Both the position numbers and the translations under genes were made by a program. The notes beneath the pieces were generated by a model. That model worked only from the letters and a program-made list of their open reading frames with translations, was not told the DNA's origin and ran no database searches. From JAJPKK01 sp963702755 (GTDB lineage Bacteria > Pseudomonadota > Alphaproteobacteria > Rhizobiales > Xanthobacteraceae), in NCBI GenBank assembly GCA_963702755.1, contig CAVPDZ010000010.1:62001-126000 (forward strand): a stretch of 64,000 nt of DNA, written 5' to 3'. This document shows, in pieces, positions 8,415 to 18,406 of the stretch; position 1 is the stretch's first letter; each line of letters opens with the position of its first letter.

Positions 8415-9641
8415 TCAGCGCTTCCGCTCCGGTGGCTTTGGCCGCGACGGCCGCGGCCCGCTGGAACGATCGCGCGCCGGCCGGCGCTGCGCGCGCCGAG
8501 CCTTTTGCGGGGGCGCGGATTCTGCGGCGCGGGCATCCTTGGTCGAGTCGCTGGCGCCGAACCGCTCCACCAGCACGCGCCTCCCCTTGCGGTCGGTCAA
8601 AAGGCCGGCGCGTCGGTCCGTATGGTCCGCATCGCGGATCTTGAGATCGTCGCGACGTGAGCCGCGATAGGTGCGCTTGAGCGGTGCATCATCCTCGCGC
8701 CAGGCATGGCCGCGGCGCGGCCGTCCCATAGGCTTGTCGGGACGATCCTCGCGACCGGCATGCGGCTTGCGAGAGCCTCGCGGTTGTTTGCGCAAACCCT
8801 CCGCGGCGCGCGCGCGATGATCGGGCTCGCGGACCGCCTCGCGCCGATGTGTGAGTGCAGGTCCGGAGAAATCGCAGCCCGCTGCTGCAATGATCTCAGC
8901 GCCGAGCATGGCGCGCAGCGTCTTCGTCTCCACTTCTTCGATCGCGCCCTCGGCCATCTCGTCGAGCGCGAACGGGCCGAAGGCGACCCGGATCAGCCGG
9001 TTGACCTGCAGGCCGAGGTGACCGAGGACATTGCGGACCTCGCGGTTCTTGCCTTCGGTGATCTCGAAACCGAGCCACAAATTCGATCCTTGTTCGCGTT
9101 CGAGCGTCGCGGTGATCGGTCCGTAGTGAACACCATCGATGGTGATGCCGTCGGCAAGCCTGTCGAGATCGGCCTGCGTGACGCGGCCATGCGCGCGCAC
9201 GCGATAGCGTCGCACCCATTGGGTCTTCGGCAACTCCAGGACGCGCGCCAGCCCGCCGTCATTGGTCAACAGGAGCAGGCCCTCCGTTCCGATGTCGAGC
9301 CGCCCGACGCTGACGAGCCGCGGCAAGCCCGCCGGCAGCGCGTCGAAGAGAGTTGGACGGCCCTGCGGATCGGCGTTGGTGCTGACGAGACCGACAGGTT
9401 TGTAGTAGCGAAAAAGTCGCGTGCGCTCGCGCTGCGGCAGAGGCTTGCCGTCAACCGTGACGCGATCGCGCGCACTGACATTGACCGCCGGCGAGCGGAT
9501 CGTCCCGCCGTTGACGGCGACGCGCCCCGCCGCGATCCATTCCTCGGCATCTCGGCGCGAACACAGTCCGGCCCGCGCCATCACCTTGGCAATGCGCTCG
9601 CCCTCGTCGCGACGGGGAGATAATTCATGCTTGCGGGGCAT
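8415..9641 (-). CDS. Pseudouridine synthase of the RsuA/RluB family with a long basic tail
   Basis: Isomerises specific uridines in rRNA, in the RluB/RluE/RsuA class. It begins MPRKHELSPRRDEGERIAKVMARAGLCSRRDAE: an S4 RNA-binding domain, residues about 15-75. The catalytic region is VSVGRLDIGTEGLLLLTNDG (GRLD with the essential Asp), followed by KNREVRNVLGHLGLQVNRLIR. After about residue 260 comes a roughly 140-residue Arg/Lys/Pro-rich tail, as in many alphaproteobacterial RluB proteins. The start at 9641 removes 65 non-conserved residues of the longer frame. RluB (23S U2605) is the best guess. Confidence 0.9.
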   Translation of the reverse strand: MPRKHELSPRRDEGERIAKVMARAGLCSRRDAEEWIAAGRVAVNGGTIRSPAVNVSARDRVTVDGKPLPQRERTRLFRYYKPVGLVSTNADPQGRPTLFDALPAGLPRLVSVGRLDIGTEGLLLLTNDGGLARVLELPKTQWVRRYRVRAHGRVTQADLDRLADGITIDGVHYGPITATLEREQGSNLWLGFEITEGKNREVRNVLGHLGLQVNRLIRVAFGPFALDEMAEGAIEEVETKTLRAMLGAEIIAAAGCDFSGPALTHRREAVREPDHRARAAEGLRKQPRGSRKPHAGREDRPDKPMGRPRRGHAWREDDAPLKRTYRGSRRDDLKIRDADHTDRRAGLLTDRKGRRVLVERFGASDSTKDARAAESAPPQKARRAQRRPARDRSSGPRPSRPKPPERKR

Positions 9642-9714
9642 CGATATTGCGGACCTTGGCCGAATTCGCCGATAACGGGGTGGCTGATAGCAAAGATTAT
9701 CCTCGGGAACGAGT

Positions 9715-10155
9715 GTGGCATCCTTCATGGAAATGGCGATCGCCGAAGCGCGCGCAGCGGCTGCGGCGGGCGAGGTGCCGGTCGGCTGCGTGATCGTGCG
9801 CGATGGCGAGGTTGTTGCGTCGGCGCACAACCGCACGATCCGCGATCATGACCCGACCGCTCACGCGGAAATCCTGGCGATCCGCGCGGCGGCTCGTGCG
9901 CTCGGCACCGAGCGCCTCACCGACTGCGACATCTATGTCACGCTTGAACCCTGCGCAATGTGCGCGGGCGCGGTCTCGTTCGCGCGCGTGCGGCGGCTTT
10001 ACTACGGAGCGGCCGATCCGAAGGGTGGCGCGGTCGACAGCGGCGTCCGTTTTTTCATGTCGGACACCTGCCACCATCGCCCCGAGGTCTACGGTGGCAT
10101 TGCGGAGCAGGAGGCGTCAGCGCTGCTGCGCGGCTTTTTCGCTGAACGGCGGTGA
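9715..10155 (+). CDS. tadA: tRNA adenosine(34) deaminase TadA
   Basis: Deaminates A34 to inosine in tRNA-Arg(ACG). The zinc/catalytic motifs are complete: HAE at about residues 50-52 and PCAMC with the two zinc Cys at about 80 and 83. The start is either GTG at 9715 or ATG at 9727 (MEMAIAEAR), both preceding the conserved helix. The 146 residues are normal for the family. It is divergent from the pseudouridine synthase with 73 bp between starts. A cytosine or guanine deaminase is less likely, given the CDIYVTLEPCAMCAGA context typical of TadA. Confidence 0.92.
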   Translation: MASFMEMAIAEARAAAAAGEVPVGCVIVRDGEVVASAHNRTIRDHDPTAHAEILAIRAAARALGTERLTDCDIYVTLEPCAMCAGAVSFARVRRLYYGAADPKGGAVDSGVRFFMSDTCHHRPEVYGGIAEQEASALLRGFFAERR

Positions 10156-10329
10156 ATCTGGCGTCGCCGACGGTTCCGCAATCTCTGATTGTACAAGCCG
10201 CAGAGTAGAGCTTTTCATGGTAGGTAAAATATTAATTCATGTCGCTCAATATTTAGTCGATTGATTAGTGGCTGATCAATTCTGCCCCAGCAGCAGGACC
10301 GATTGCTGGCACGAATAATGGTGCCTTCC

Positions 10330-12069
10330 ATGTTCAACCTTAAATTCAAGATCGGGACCAAACTCGGCCTTTCCGCCGGCGTCGGCGTGCTGCTCGTCGT
10401 CGGCATGGTCGCAAACCAGCAGATGAGCGGCAACTCGATTGCGACCTTGAACGAGGCTGCGCTGTCTCAGGAAAAGATCGCGCTGTTGGTCTCGGAGGCA
10501 AACACGGCGGCGCGCGGCATGCAGCTCGCGGTTCGCGATCTGCGCCTCGCGAGATCGCCCGAGCAGGCGAAAGCCGGGTTGGATAGCTTAAGCGCACAGC
10601 GAGCGCTGCTCATTAGCCGCGCCGATACCATTGCGCCGCTGTTGACCAAGCCGGAAAACCGGGAGCGCATTGCCAAGCTCCGGTCCCTTGGCGAAGAATA
10701 TTTCAGCATCGGGAACGAAATCGCGAAAGCGTCCGAGGACGAAAAGCTGCGGCTGGCGCGCGAGCGGGGATTACCGACGGCGGCGGCGATCGATAAGGTC
10801 ACCGAGGAAGTGCTCGGCGCAACCTCGAAACTCGCGGAAATCAAGGCCCAGGAATCCGAAGCGACGATCACGCAAGCAAGCCGCATCGGCCTCGGCATCG
10901 GCTCGTTCGTCATCTTGGTCCTGATCGGTTCGGCGATCTTCGGCGCGCTCTCGATCGCAAGGCCGATCGGCCGGATCGCCCATGTGCTGCTCGCCCTCGC
11001 TGACGGCAACAAGGCCGTGGACATTCCGTTCACCGGGCGCGGCGACGAAGTCGGCGACGCAGCCCGGGCCGCCAACACCTTCCGTGACAATCTCGTGCGA
11101 ATGGAGCGGCTGGAAGCCGAACAGCGCGAGGCCGAGGCTCGCGCGGCTGACGAAAAGAAGGCCGCCGAGGAACGCGAGGTGGCCGAGCGGAAAGCAGCCG
11201 CGGAACGCGAAGAAGCGGCCCGCAAGGCGGCGATGCGCAAGCTCGCCGACGAATTCGAGGCAGCGGTCGGCAACATCATCGAGACGGTCTCGTCGGCCTC
11301 GACCGAGCTCGAGGCTGCGGCCAATACGCTGACCAAGACCGCCGATACGACCCAGCAGCTCTCGACCGTGGTGGCGTCGGCATCCGAGGAGGCCTCGACC
11401 AATGTCCAGTCGGTCGCCTCGGCGACTGAGGAGATGACATCTTCGATCACCGAGATCAGCCGACAGGTCCAGCAGTCGAGCAAGATTGCGACCGAAGCCG
11501 TCAAGCAGGCGGAGCAGACCGACGCCCGCATTCACGATCTGTCATCAGCCGCGGTCCGCATCGGCGATGTGGTCAAGCTCATCAACTCGGTAGCCGAGCA
11601 GACCAACCTCCTCGCCCTCAACGCCACCATCGAGGCGGCGCGCGCCGGCGAGGCCGGCAAGGGCTTCGCCGTGGTCGCTCAGGAGGTAAAGGCGCTCGCG
11701 GCTCAGACCGCCAAGGCTACCGAGGAGATCAGCACCCAGATCACCGGCATGCAGGCGGCGACGAACGAGTCGGTGTCGGCAATCAAGGAGATCAGCGGCA
11801 CCATCGAGCGGATCTCCGAGATTTCCTCGACCATCGCGGCGGCAGTCGAGGAGCAGGGGGCAGCGACGCAGGAAATTTCCCGCAACGTCGGGGAAGCGGC
11901 GAAGGGCACCGTGCAAGTCGCCACCAACATCGCCGACGTCAACCGCGGTGCAAGCGATACCGGCTCCGCTTCGTCTCAGGTGCTGGCCTCGGCGCAGTCG
12001 CTCTCGAACGAAAGCAACCGGCTCAAGCTCGAAGTGCAGAAATTCCTGCACACGGTGCGGGCCGCTTGA
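10330..12069 (+). CDS. Methyl-accepting chemotaxis protein
   Basis: A transmembrane chemoreceptor. From the ATG at 10330 (MFNLKFKIGTKLGLSAG): TM1 at about residues 12-31, a periplasmic helical sensor of about 150 residues, TM2 at about 187-208, a HAMP domain, an Ala/Glu/Arg-rich coiled coil (about 260-305) and the methyl-accepting signalling domain with the hairpin tip AEQTNLLALNATIEAARAGEAGKGFAVVAQEVKALA. No CheB/CheR-binding pentapeptide is seen at the C-terminus. Three in-frame starts exist; the last is preferred because it begins at the conserved FNLKFKIG. No chemotaxis genes adjoin, so this is an orphan receptor. Confidence 0.93.
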   Translation: MFNLKFKIGTKLGLSAGVGVLLVVGMVANQQMSGNSIATLNEAALSQEKIALLVSEANTAARGMQLAVRDLRLARSPEQAKAGLDSLSAQRALLISRADTIAPLLTKPENRERIAKLRSLGEEYFSIGNEIAKASEDEKLRLARERGLPTAAAIDKVTEEVLGATSKLAEIKAQESEATITQASRIGLGIGSFVILVLIGSAIFGALSIARPIGRIAHVLLALADGNKAVDIPFTGRGDEVGDAARAANTFRDNLVRMERLEAEQREAEARAADEKKAAEEREVAERKAAAEREEAARKAAMRKLADEFEAAVGNIIETVSSASTELEAAANTLTKTADTTQQLSTVVASASEEASTNVQSVASATEEMTSSITEISRQVQQSSKIATEAVKQAEQTDARIHDLSSAAVRIGDVVKLINSVAEQTNLLALNATIEAARAGEAGKGFAVVAQEVKALAAQTAKATEEISTQITGMQAATNESVSAIKEISGTIERISEISSTIAAAVEEQGAATQEISRNVGEAAKGTVQVATNIADVNRGASDTGSASSQVLASAQSLSNESNRLKLEVQKFLHTVRAA

Positions 12070-12150
12070 GCGGGCAGGTTCGGATTATTCTGCGGCCGCA
12101 CGTTCGCCATCGGCAACGCGCGGCCGTTGTACCAAGATGACGCACGGCAT

Positions 12151-12974
12151 TCACGTCCCGAGCAGGGCCATAAGGTCTGCCTTGATCTGGGGCTTCATGG
12201 CCTCCGCGACGCGCAGGATCGCGCTCGCCTGCATGAAATCGAGGGTGCGGAACGTGCCGACGTGGGGCTGCACCAGGAGGTCGGGCACCTCGTGCTTGAG
12301 CTTCTCGTTGATGATCGCGCTCGTCATCACCACCACGGTGGCATAGATCGACTCGATCGCATTGGGCACGTTGGTCCGGTGATCCGCCGGCGGGCCCGCC
12401 ACATCGACTGCCATCACCACGTCGGCGCGTCCGCGCAGCAGATCGAACGGCAGCGGATTGGTGGCGCCGCCATCGATCAGCACGCGCTCACCGGCGACGA
12501 CCGGCCGCGTCATGATCGGCAGCGCGATCGAGGCCGCGAGCGCCGGCCGCAGCGGACCTTCCGTGAATGCGACTTCGTGGCGGCGATGGAGGTCCGAGGC
12601 GACGACCGTCAGCGGAATGGCGAGGCGCATCGAAGGTGTCTGGGAACCATCTCGGGCAGGAATGCTTCGGCGAGCTTTTCGGCATCGAGGCGCATGGCCG
12701 ACAGATTGCCGCTGAACAAATCGCCGATGTGGCCGGTCCGCGCCATCATCAATCGCCGCCACACCTCCGAGGTGTTGTGCGCGAGATCGATGACATAGCG
12801 GCGGACGTCCTTCCCGCTCATGCCGGCCGCGTAGACGGCGCCGGCGAGCGCACCGATCGAAGACCCGGCGATTGCCACCGGCTGTACGCCGAGTTCGTCA
12901 AGCGCTTCGAACACCGCGATATGAGCAAGCCCGCGCGCGCCGCCGGCGCCAAGCGCGAGCGCAAAGCTCTTCAC
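12151..12974 (-). pseudogene. Patatin-like phospholipase (RssA/NTE family), frameshifted
   Basis: A serine acylhydrolase of the bacterial patatin family. The N-terminal frame has the oxyanion GAGGARGLAH and the nucleophile motif GSSIG; the second frame carries LAIPLTVVASDLH and the catalytic DGG of the Ser-Asp dyad (LIDGGATNPLPFD). The frames join near 12630-12645, at EMVP and LAIPLTV, and need a net one-base change. The GTG start at 12974 overlaps the stop of the phosphotransferase upstream (GTGA), indicating coupling. If the frameshift is real the protein loses its catalytic Asp. Confidence 0.82.
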
Positions 12975-14069
12975 GCCGCGCCCGCCTCGCGGGCGAACTT
13001 CCATGCGGTCGCAGCAAGCGGCCGCACCTGCTGGGCCTTGGCCGCAGCGTGCTCGCTCGTTGCCGTGCCGTCGCGCACGCGGCCGGCAATGCCTTGGAGG
13101 ATCGCGGCAAGGCGGAAGAAGTTATACGCAAGATAAGTCGGCAGATGAGGCCGAGGGTCGAGACCCGTGCGGGCCACATAGGCGTCGGCATAGGCCAGCA
13201 TCGATGGGATGCCGAGCGACGCAATATCGAAACCGACAAGCGAGCCGGTGCCGGCATCCGACGGCGGCATGTGCCATTTCATCAGGTGATAGGAGAAGTC
13301 GGCCAGCGGATCGCCGAGCGTCGACAGTTCCCAATCGAGCACGGCGATGACGCGGGGCGCGTCGGGTGCGATGACCATGTTGTCGAGGCGGAAGTCGCCG
13401 TGCACGAGGCGCACCGGACCCGGATGGCGGAAGGTGCTGCGGGAGCCAGGCGATCAGCCGCTCCATGTCCTCGATCGGCTCGGTCTCTGATGCCCGATAC
13501 TGCTTCGACCACCGCTCGACCTGGCGCGCCACGTAATTTTCCCCGCGGCCATAATCGGCAAGGCCGATCACCGCGGGGTCAAAACTGTGAAGGCGCGCGA
13601 TGGTCGCGTTGGCGGCATCGTAGATCGCCGCGCGTTCGGCCGGATTGGAATTCGGTAAATGTGGGTCCCAGAAAATGCGCCCTTCGACATAGCCCATGAC
13701 GAAGAACGTGGTGCCGACGACTGCTTCGTCCTCGCAGAGGATCACCGGCTCCGGCACCGGGAAGTTCTGGCGATGAAGTGCCGAGATCACGCGGAACTCG
13801 CGCTCGACCGCATGCGCCGACGGCAAGAGTTTGCCGGGCGGCTTGCGCCGCAGCACATAGCGCCGCGACGGCGTTTCCAGGAGATAGGTCGGATTCGATT
13901 GCCCGCCCTTGAACTGCTTCACCGTGAGCGGCCCGCGAAATCCGTCGACGTGGCTCGAGAGCCAGGCTTCGAGCCGTGCGTCATCGAATCGCAGCGGCTG
14001 CACAACGTCCTTGATGCCCGAGAAGGTGCTTTGGCGGTCGGCGATGGTTTTGCGGTCGGTGGCGATCAT
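12971..14069 (-). pseudogene. Phosphotransferase family protein (APH fold, ACAD10-like), frameshifted
   Basis: An aminoglycoside-phosphotransferase-fold kinase of the group usually found beside acyl-CoA dehydrogenases. The N-terminal lobe has FKGGQSNPTYLL and YVLRRKPPGKLLPSAH; the catalytic loop VHGDFRLDNMV and the metal-binding LDWELSTLGDPLAD are in the second frame. The frames break near 13425-13436, between WLPQHLP and HPGPVRLVHGD. The start at 14069 (MIATDRKTIAD) is preferred; the longer frame to 14195 adds a divergent stretch. The stop overlaps the patatin GTG. In an intact form the substrate would probably be a small hydroxy compound, but it is unknown. Confidence 0.83.
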
Positions 14070-14247
14070 GGCTTGCGGCGCGGAGTGTACAAAATTTGGA
14101 AGACCGAGCGATATGCGCGCCTCGCGCGCCAATCGCGCGCCCAAGCATGACGGCGTGGGATTGAGCATTCGAGATCGGACACTATCATCAGGCAACCGGG
14201 GTTCTTCGCGCGGCGGCGTCCGCCGCCCGCCCCGTCATAGGAGGCAG

Positions 14248-14619
14248 ATGAAAATCATGCCCGGTACTCCCGACCACCCGATCGAAATCGGTCCCGCACC
14301 GCAGCGCGTGCGCGTCACCTTTGCAGGGCGCGTTGTCGCCGATACCAAGCGGGCGCTGCTGCTGAGCGAAGCCTCCTACCAGCCTGTCGCCTATGTGCCG
14401 CGCGAAGATGTCGATTTCAACGTGCTCAAGAAAACCGACCACAAGACTCATTGCCCCTATAAGGGTGATGCGTCCTACTACTCGATCCATGTCGATGGGC
14501 GTGTCGCGGAGAATGCGATCTGGAGCTACGAGCAGCCGATCGCAGACGTGGGCGCGATCTCGGGGTATATGGCGTTTTATCCGAACCGCGTCGACCGCAT
14601 CGAGCAGTTGCCGGCCTGA
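14248..14619 (+). CDS. DUF427 domain protein
   Basis: A 123-residue protein with the DUF427 hallmarks: RVRVTFAGRVVADTKRAL near the start, YVPREDV, KTDHKTHCPYKGDASYYSI and WSYEQPIADVGAISGYMAFYP. Members are small cytoplasmic proteins with a beta-barrel fold of unknown function. A clear ribosome site, AGGAGGCAG, precedes the ATG at 14248; the longer in-frame ORF upstream is a shadow of the phosphotransferase. It stands alone on the plus strand between a minus-strand operon and the L,D-transpeptidase. Confidence 0.9.
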   Translation: MKIMPGTPDHPIEIGPAPQRVRVTFAGRVVADTKRALLLSEASYQPVAYVPREDVDFNVLKKTDHKTHCPYKGDASYYSIHVDGRVAENAIWSYEQPIADVGAISGYMAFYPNRVDRIEQLPA

Positions 14620-14791
14620 GCGTCGTTTGGACGACACACGATCACGTTTGATTGATCGGGAAGCCGCCGCCGGATCGCGGCAGCGGTTCCCGATAAATTC
14701 ATGCAATCGCCGAATTCTTTACTGTTTTTTCGCCTTGTTCCTGCCCTATCAACCCGATTAGAACATCAGAGTGGGTTGGGGGATTTTCAAA

Positions 14792-15877
14792 ATGACCACG
14801 CGCTCAGTCGCTATTGCAGTGACCGCACTGGGTTTGGTCGTGCTCGCGGGCGAAGCTTGCGCCCAGGGCTATTCCCCTTATGCGCCGCCGCCGCCGCCCG
14901 GCTATCGCGGCGCGCCGGGTCCCGTGAATGATGATGACGATTTGGTGCCGTTGCCGGCGCCAGGGCCGTACGGCCGTCCCTCGAGCACGCCCTATGGCTA
15001 TGGCTACGAGCCGCCACAAAGCGCGCCCGGAACCATCCAGCGAGACACATTGCCGCCGCCGGGCCAGGGCGGCCCTTACGCCGCCGCACCGCCGCAGCCC
15101 TATGGGGCGCAGCCGGGGCCATACGGCGGCGCTTATCCGGACAATGCGCCGGCGCCGCGCGGCTACTCCTACGGTGCCTGGGAACCGGTGCGTCCGCCCG
15201 GCGACCTAGGCAATCGCGGACTCCCGCCGGGACCTGGCGTCCCTGGCGCTGGTGCTCCGCCGCCTTATGACACCACCAATCGCGGGCCGGCGGAGGCTGC
15301 GCCTCCGGGCACGGGCGGGGCTTACGCTTCGTTCCCGCCCGACTACCGTCCTGAGATCGGGCGTCCGAAGGAGTTGCCGCAACAGTTTCGGCGGCAGGTG
15401 GTCGAGTACCCAACTCACGAACCCGCAGGCACGATCATCATCGATACGCCGAACACCTACCTCTATCTCGTCATGGGTGGCGGCAAGGCGATGCGCTACG
15501 GCGTCGGCGTCGGCCGCGAAGGCTTCACGTGGACCGGGCGCGAGAAGATCACCAGGATGGCGGAGTGGCCGGACTGGCATCCGCCCAAGGAAATGATCGA
15601 GCGCCAGCCCTATCTGCCGCGCTTCATGGCCGGTGGTGAGAGCAATCCGCTCGGCGCGCGCGCGCTTTATCTCGGCAACACCGTCTATCGCATCCACGGC
15701 ACCAATCAGCCGTCGACCATCGGATCGTTCGTCTCATCAGGTTGCATTCGCCTGACCAATACCGACGTCGAAGACCTTTATGGCCGCGTCACGGTCGGGA
15801 CGAAGGTCGTCGTGTTGCCGGGCGGCCAGGGCCAAGTCCAACGGCTGGCGCCTGAATCGACCGCAAGCGTGCGGTAA
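14792..15877 (+). CDS. L,D-transpeptidase (YkuD/ErfK) with a long Pro-rich linker
   Basis: A periplasmic L,D-transpeptidase that forms 3-3 peptidoglycan cross-links or anchors proteins to murein. From MTTRSVAIAV the signal peptide covers about residues 1-24 (ending ACAQ). Residues 25-190 are Pro/Gly/Tyr-rich low complexity. The YkuD domain follows from TIIIDTPNTYLYLV and contains HGTNQPSTIGSFVSSGCIRL, with the catalytic His and Cys (about residue 318) intact. The linker is typical of Bradyrhizobium-type enzymes and may span to the outer membrane. The start at 14792 is chosen because the signal peptide begins there. Confidence 0.92.
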   Translation: MTTRSVAIAVTALGLVVLAGEACAQGYSPYAPPPPPGYRGAPGPVNDDDDLVPLPAPGPYGRPSSTPYGYGYEPPQSAPGTIQRDTLPPPGQGGPYAAAPPQPYGAQPGPYGGAYPDNAPAPRGYSYGAWEPVRPPGDLGNRGLPPGPGVPGAGAPPPYDTTNRGPAEAAPPGTGGAYASFPPDYRPEIGRPKELPQQFRRQVVEYPTHEPAGTIIIDTPNTYLYLVMGGGKAMRYGVGVGREGFTWTGREKITRMAEWPDWHPPKEMIERQPYLPRFMAGGESNPLGARALYLGNTVYRIHGTNQPSTIGSFVSSGCIRLTNTDVEDLYGRVTVGTKVVVLPGGQGQVQRLAPESTASVR

Positions 15878-16038
15878 TCGGTTCGGTTTCAATCTCTTTG
15901 GCGTGTTGACGCGCGGCGCTGTGATCTCAAGGACACGGCCGCCGCGCCTCGCGTTCCGCGGGCATTGACTGCCCGCGCAGCCTCGCGCACGATCTTCCTG
16001 TTATTTGGGGCATTGCGACCAGGCGGGTGGGGTGGTCG

Positions 16039-16350
16039 ATGTGGGATCGGAGTCAGCTGCGGCAAGCGGTGGTGTGGGGCTGCATCGCGTGGTTCTCCAA
16101 CTGCTCGTACTTTGACACCCGCGCCAATACGGTGCCGCTGCAGTTCGGCATGACGCCGGACGCGGTGTCGGCTGCCTTGCACGCGCCCCTCGTGTACGCC
16201 GGCGGCCGCGAAGGCTCGGAGGTCTTTTACGTCGATCGAAAGACCGCAATTCCGTCGGTCGATACGTATGATCGGCAAATCTGGTTGCAGTTCCGCAATG
16301 GCCGCCTGACCGGCTGGCGCAACGACAACCGGCGCGTCGGCCTGTGGTGA
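16039..16350 (+). CDS. Small exported protein, possibly BamE/SmpA-like
   Basis: About 103 residues from the ATG at 16039, with an in-frame GTG at 16027 as alternative. A weak hydrophobic N-terminus (AVVWGCIAWFSNCSYF) could be a poor signal or lipoprotein-like segment. The body PLQFGMTPDAVSAALHAPL, EVFYV and LQFRNGRLTGWR has the order seen in SmpA/BamE-type domains (a GM-turn, then a beta strand ending in an NG turn). That similarity is weak, so the function is left open. It lies between the L,D-transpeptidase and a convergent cytochrome c gene. Confidence 0.55.
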   Translation: MWDRSQLRQAVVWGCIAWFSNCSYFDTRANTVPLQFGMTPDAVSAALHAPLVYAGGREGSEVFYVDRKTAIPSVDTYDRQIWLQFRNGRLTGWRNDNRRVGLW

Positions 16351-16412
16351 CGCTCGACGGCGAAAGCCGTCGGTTGGTCCACATCGAAATCTGAAGGGTA
16401 CGCCGGCCGCCG

Positions 16413-16760
16413 CTAGCGCGGTTCGCCGGCCATGACGTACGCCCACAGCGACTCGATGTCGTCGGGCTTGAACAGATCGCCCCACGGCGGCATCTGGCCC
16501 TTGCCGTGCGTGACCGAGTTGACGAAGCGCTCGTGCTGCTCGGGCGGAAATTCGCGCAAGTCGAACGCACCTTCGGGATTGCGCATGTGATTGCCGTGAC
16601 ACGGCGAACAGTTGCGCGCGAAAATCGCGGCGCCGGCGCTGATGCGTTCCGGTGCGAATTCCGCTGCAACGGCGGTGACTGCTGCGAGGGCCAGCGCGCA
16701 GCCGAGAACGGCCGCGCGCCGCCGGAGAGGTCTCAGTTCGGCAGGAGTGCGAAAGTCCAT
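16413..16760 (-). CDS. Monohaem cytochrome c, partner of the PQQ dehydrogenase
   Basis: A 115-residue exported class I cytochrome c. The signal peptide spans about residues 12-33 (CALALAAVTAVAA), the haem site is CSPCH near residue 54, and GQMPPW offers the distal Met. Its ATG lies inside the last 28 bp of the dehydrogenase gene upstream, so the two are co-translated. It is probably the electron acceptor that passes electrons from the reduced PQQ enzyme to the terminal oxidase; this role is inferred from gene order. Confidence 0.88.
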   Translation of the reverse strand: MDFRTPAELRPLRRRAAVLGCALALAAVTAVAAEFAPERISAGAAIFARNCSPCHGNHMRNPEGAFDLREFPPEQHERFVNSVTHGKGQMPPWGDLFKPDDIESLWAYVMAGEPR

Positions 16761-18406
16761 ACCGATCCGCCGGGCACCACGTTCTTGAGCGCGTTCTTGG
16801 CAAGGTTCCAGTAGAGACCGCCGACACCCGACAGCACGGTCACATATTGCTGGCCGTTATGGGTGTAGGTGATGGGCATCGCGTTGATGCCCGAACCCGT
16901 CTGGAACTGCCACAGCGTCTTGCCGTTGTCGGCGTCGAGCGCGATGAACTCGCCGGTTTCCTTGCCCGTGAACAGAAGGCCGCTGCCGGTCGCGAGCATC
17001 GCGGCCCAATGCTGGTGATCGTAGAGCGGGATGCGCCAGCGCTGCTTGCCGGTCAACGGTTCGATCGCGTCCACATGGCCGATCGGCTGGCCGTTCGACG
17101 GCATGTTCAGGTTCTCGACGAACATGTAGCGCTGGCCCGCCTGAAAGGGCTCCGGCGGAAGCCAGCGGTAGAGCCGGCCTTCATGGATCGTGTTGGCATA
17201 GAGGAGGCCGGTCTCGGGGTTGAAGGCGGCGTGCGGCCAGTTCTTGCCGCCGCGGGTCGACGGCCACATCTCGATCTGCTCGCCCGCGCGCAGCTTCTTT
17301 GCGATTTCGGTCTCGACCGGTCGGCCGGTTTCCTTGTCGATGTGGCTTGCCCAGTTGACCTTCTCGTAGGGGTTCGCCGCGAGAAGCTCGCCATTGGCGC
17401 GGTCGAGCACGTACAGGAAGCCATTGCGGTTGAGCTGCATGACCACCTTGCGCTTGACGCCGTTGATCGGCAGTTCGGCAAGGATCAGTTCCCACACGGC
17501 GTCGTAATCGTAGACGTCGTTCGGCGTGAACTGGTAGTGCCACACGATCTCGCCGGTCTTCGGCCGCAGCGCAATCACGGACGCGGTGTAGAGGTTATCT
17601 CCCGGCCGCTTGGCGCCGGTCCACGGGCCGGCGTTGCCCGTGCCCCAATAGGTCAGATCGAGATCGGGATCGTACGAGCCGGTGATCCACGTCGAGCCGC
17701 CGCCATGCTCCCAGGAGTCATTGTCCTGCGGCCAGGTCTCGTTGCCCTTCTCGCCGCGCGCGGGGATCGTGTAGCGGCGCCACAGGTGGTTGCCGTTCTG
17801 CGGATCCCATCCGTCGACGAAACCGCGGATGCCGTATTCGGCGCCGGAAATGCCCGTCAGCAGCACGCCATTGGCGACGACGGGGGCGACGGTCATCGAA
17901 TAGCCGTCCTTCCATTCGGCGGCCTTTGATTTCCAGATTTCCTTGCCGGTCTTGGCGTCGAGCGCCACCACATAGGCATCGAGCGTGGTGCGATAAATCT
18001 TGCCGTCGTAGATCGCCGCGCCCTTGTTGGATACGCCGCAGCACACGACGCGCGGGGTCTCCGGCAGCCAGTCGACCGGCGTCTTCCAGATCTGCTTGCC
18101 GGTGCCGACATCGATCGCGACCGTCGCCCGTGCGTTGGTCACGTACATCACGCCATTGTAGATGATCGGCTGCGCCTGCTCGCCCCACTGATTGTCGAGG
18201 CTCAGATTCCAGACGGGCACCAGCCGCTTGAGGTTGGTTTTGTCGATCTGCTTGAGCGGGCTGTAGCGATTCTCGCCATAGCCCATCCCGTAGGTGAGCA
18301 CATTGTCGGTGTTCTTGCCGTCGTTCTTGAGATCATCGAGCGTCTGCGCTGCGGCTGCGGTGGCAAACAGCAGCGACAAGCCGATCACCGAACCGATGTG
18401 CTTCAT
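16733..18406 (-). CDS. PQQ-dependent alcohol dehydrogenase, lanthanide-type signature (exaA/xoxF family)
   Basis: A periplasmic quinoprotein of the methanol/ethanol dehydrogenase family, oxidising primary alcohols with PQQ. From MKHIGSVIGL the signal peptide covers about residues 1-20. Visible family marks: the vicinal disulfide CCGVSNKG, the metal Glu in SGAEYGIRG, the metal Asn in GTGNAGPW, and the catalytic Asp followed two residues later by a second Asp in NDVYDYDAV. That extra Asp is known from XoxF and PedH as a lanthanide ligand; calcium enzymes have Ala, Ser or Thr there. Tryptophan-docking blade repeats follow to the C-terminus (557 residues). The start at 18406 has GGGAGGAGCACC before it. 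It forms an operon with the cytochrome c gene downstream and diverges from the molybdenum hydroxylase. Confidence 0.93.
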   Translation of the reverse strand: MKHIGSVIGLSLLFATAAAAQTLDDLKNDGKNTDNVLTYGMGYGENRYSPLKQIDKTNLKRLVPVWNLSLDNQWGEQAQPIIYNGVMYVTNARATVAIDVGTGKQIWKTPVDWLPETPRVVCCGVSNKGAAIYDGKIYRTTLDAYVVALDAKTGKEIWKSKAAEWKDGYSMTVAPVVANGVLLTGISGAEYGIRGFVDGWDPQNGNHLWRRYTIPARGEKGNETWPQDNDSWEHGGGSTWITGSYDPDLDLTYWGTGNAGPWTGAKRPGDNLYTASVIALRPKTGEIVWHYQFTPNDVYDYDAVWELILAELPINGVKRKVVMQLNRNGFLYVLDRANGELLAANPYEKVNWASHIDKETGRPVETEIAKKLRAGEQIEMWPSTRGGKNWPHAAFNPETGLLYANTIHEGRLYRWLPPEPFQAGQRYMFVENLNMPSNGQPIGHVDAIEPLTGKQRWRIPLYDHQHWAAMLATGSGLLFTGKETGEFIALDADNGKTLWQFQTGSGINAMPITYTHNGQQYVTVLSGVGGLYWNLAKNALKNVVPGGSVWTFALLPN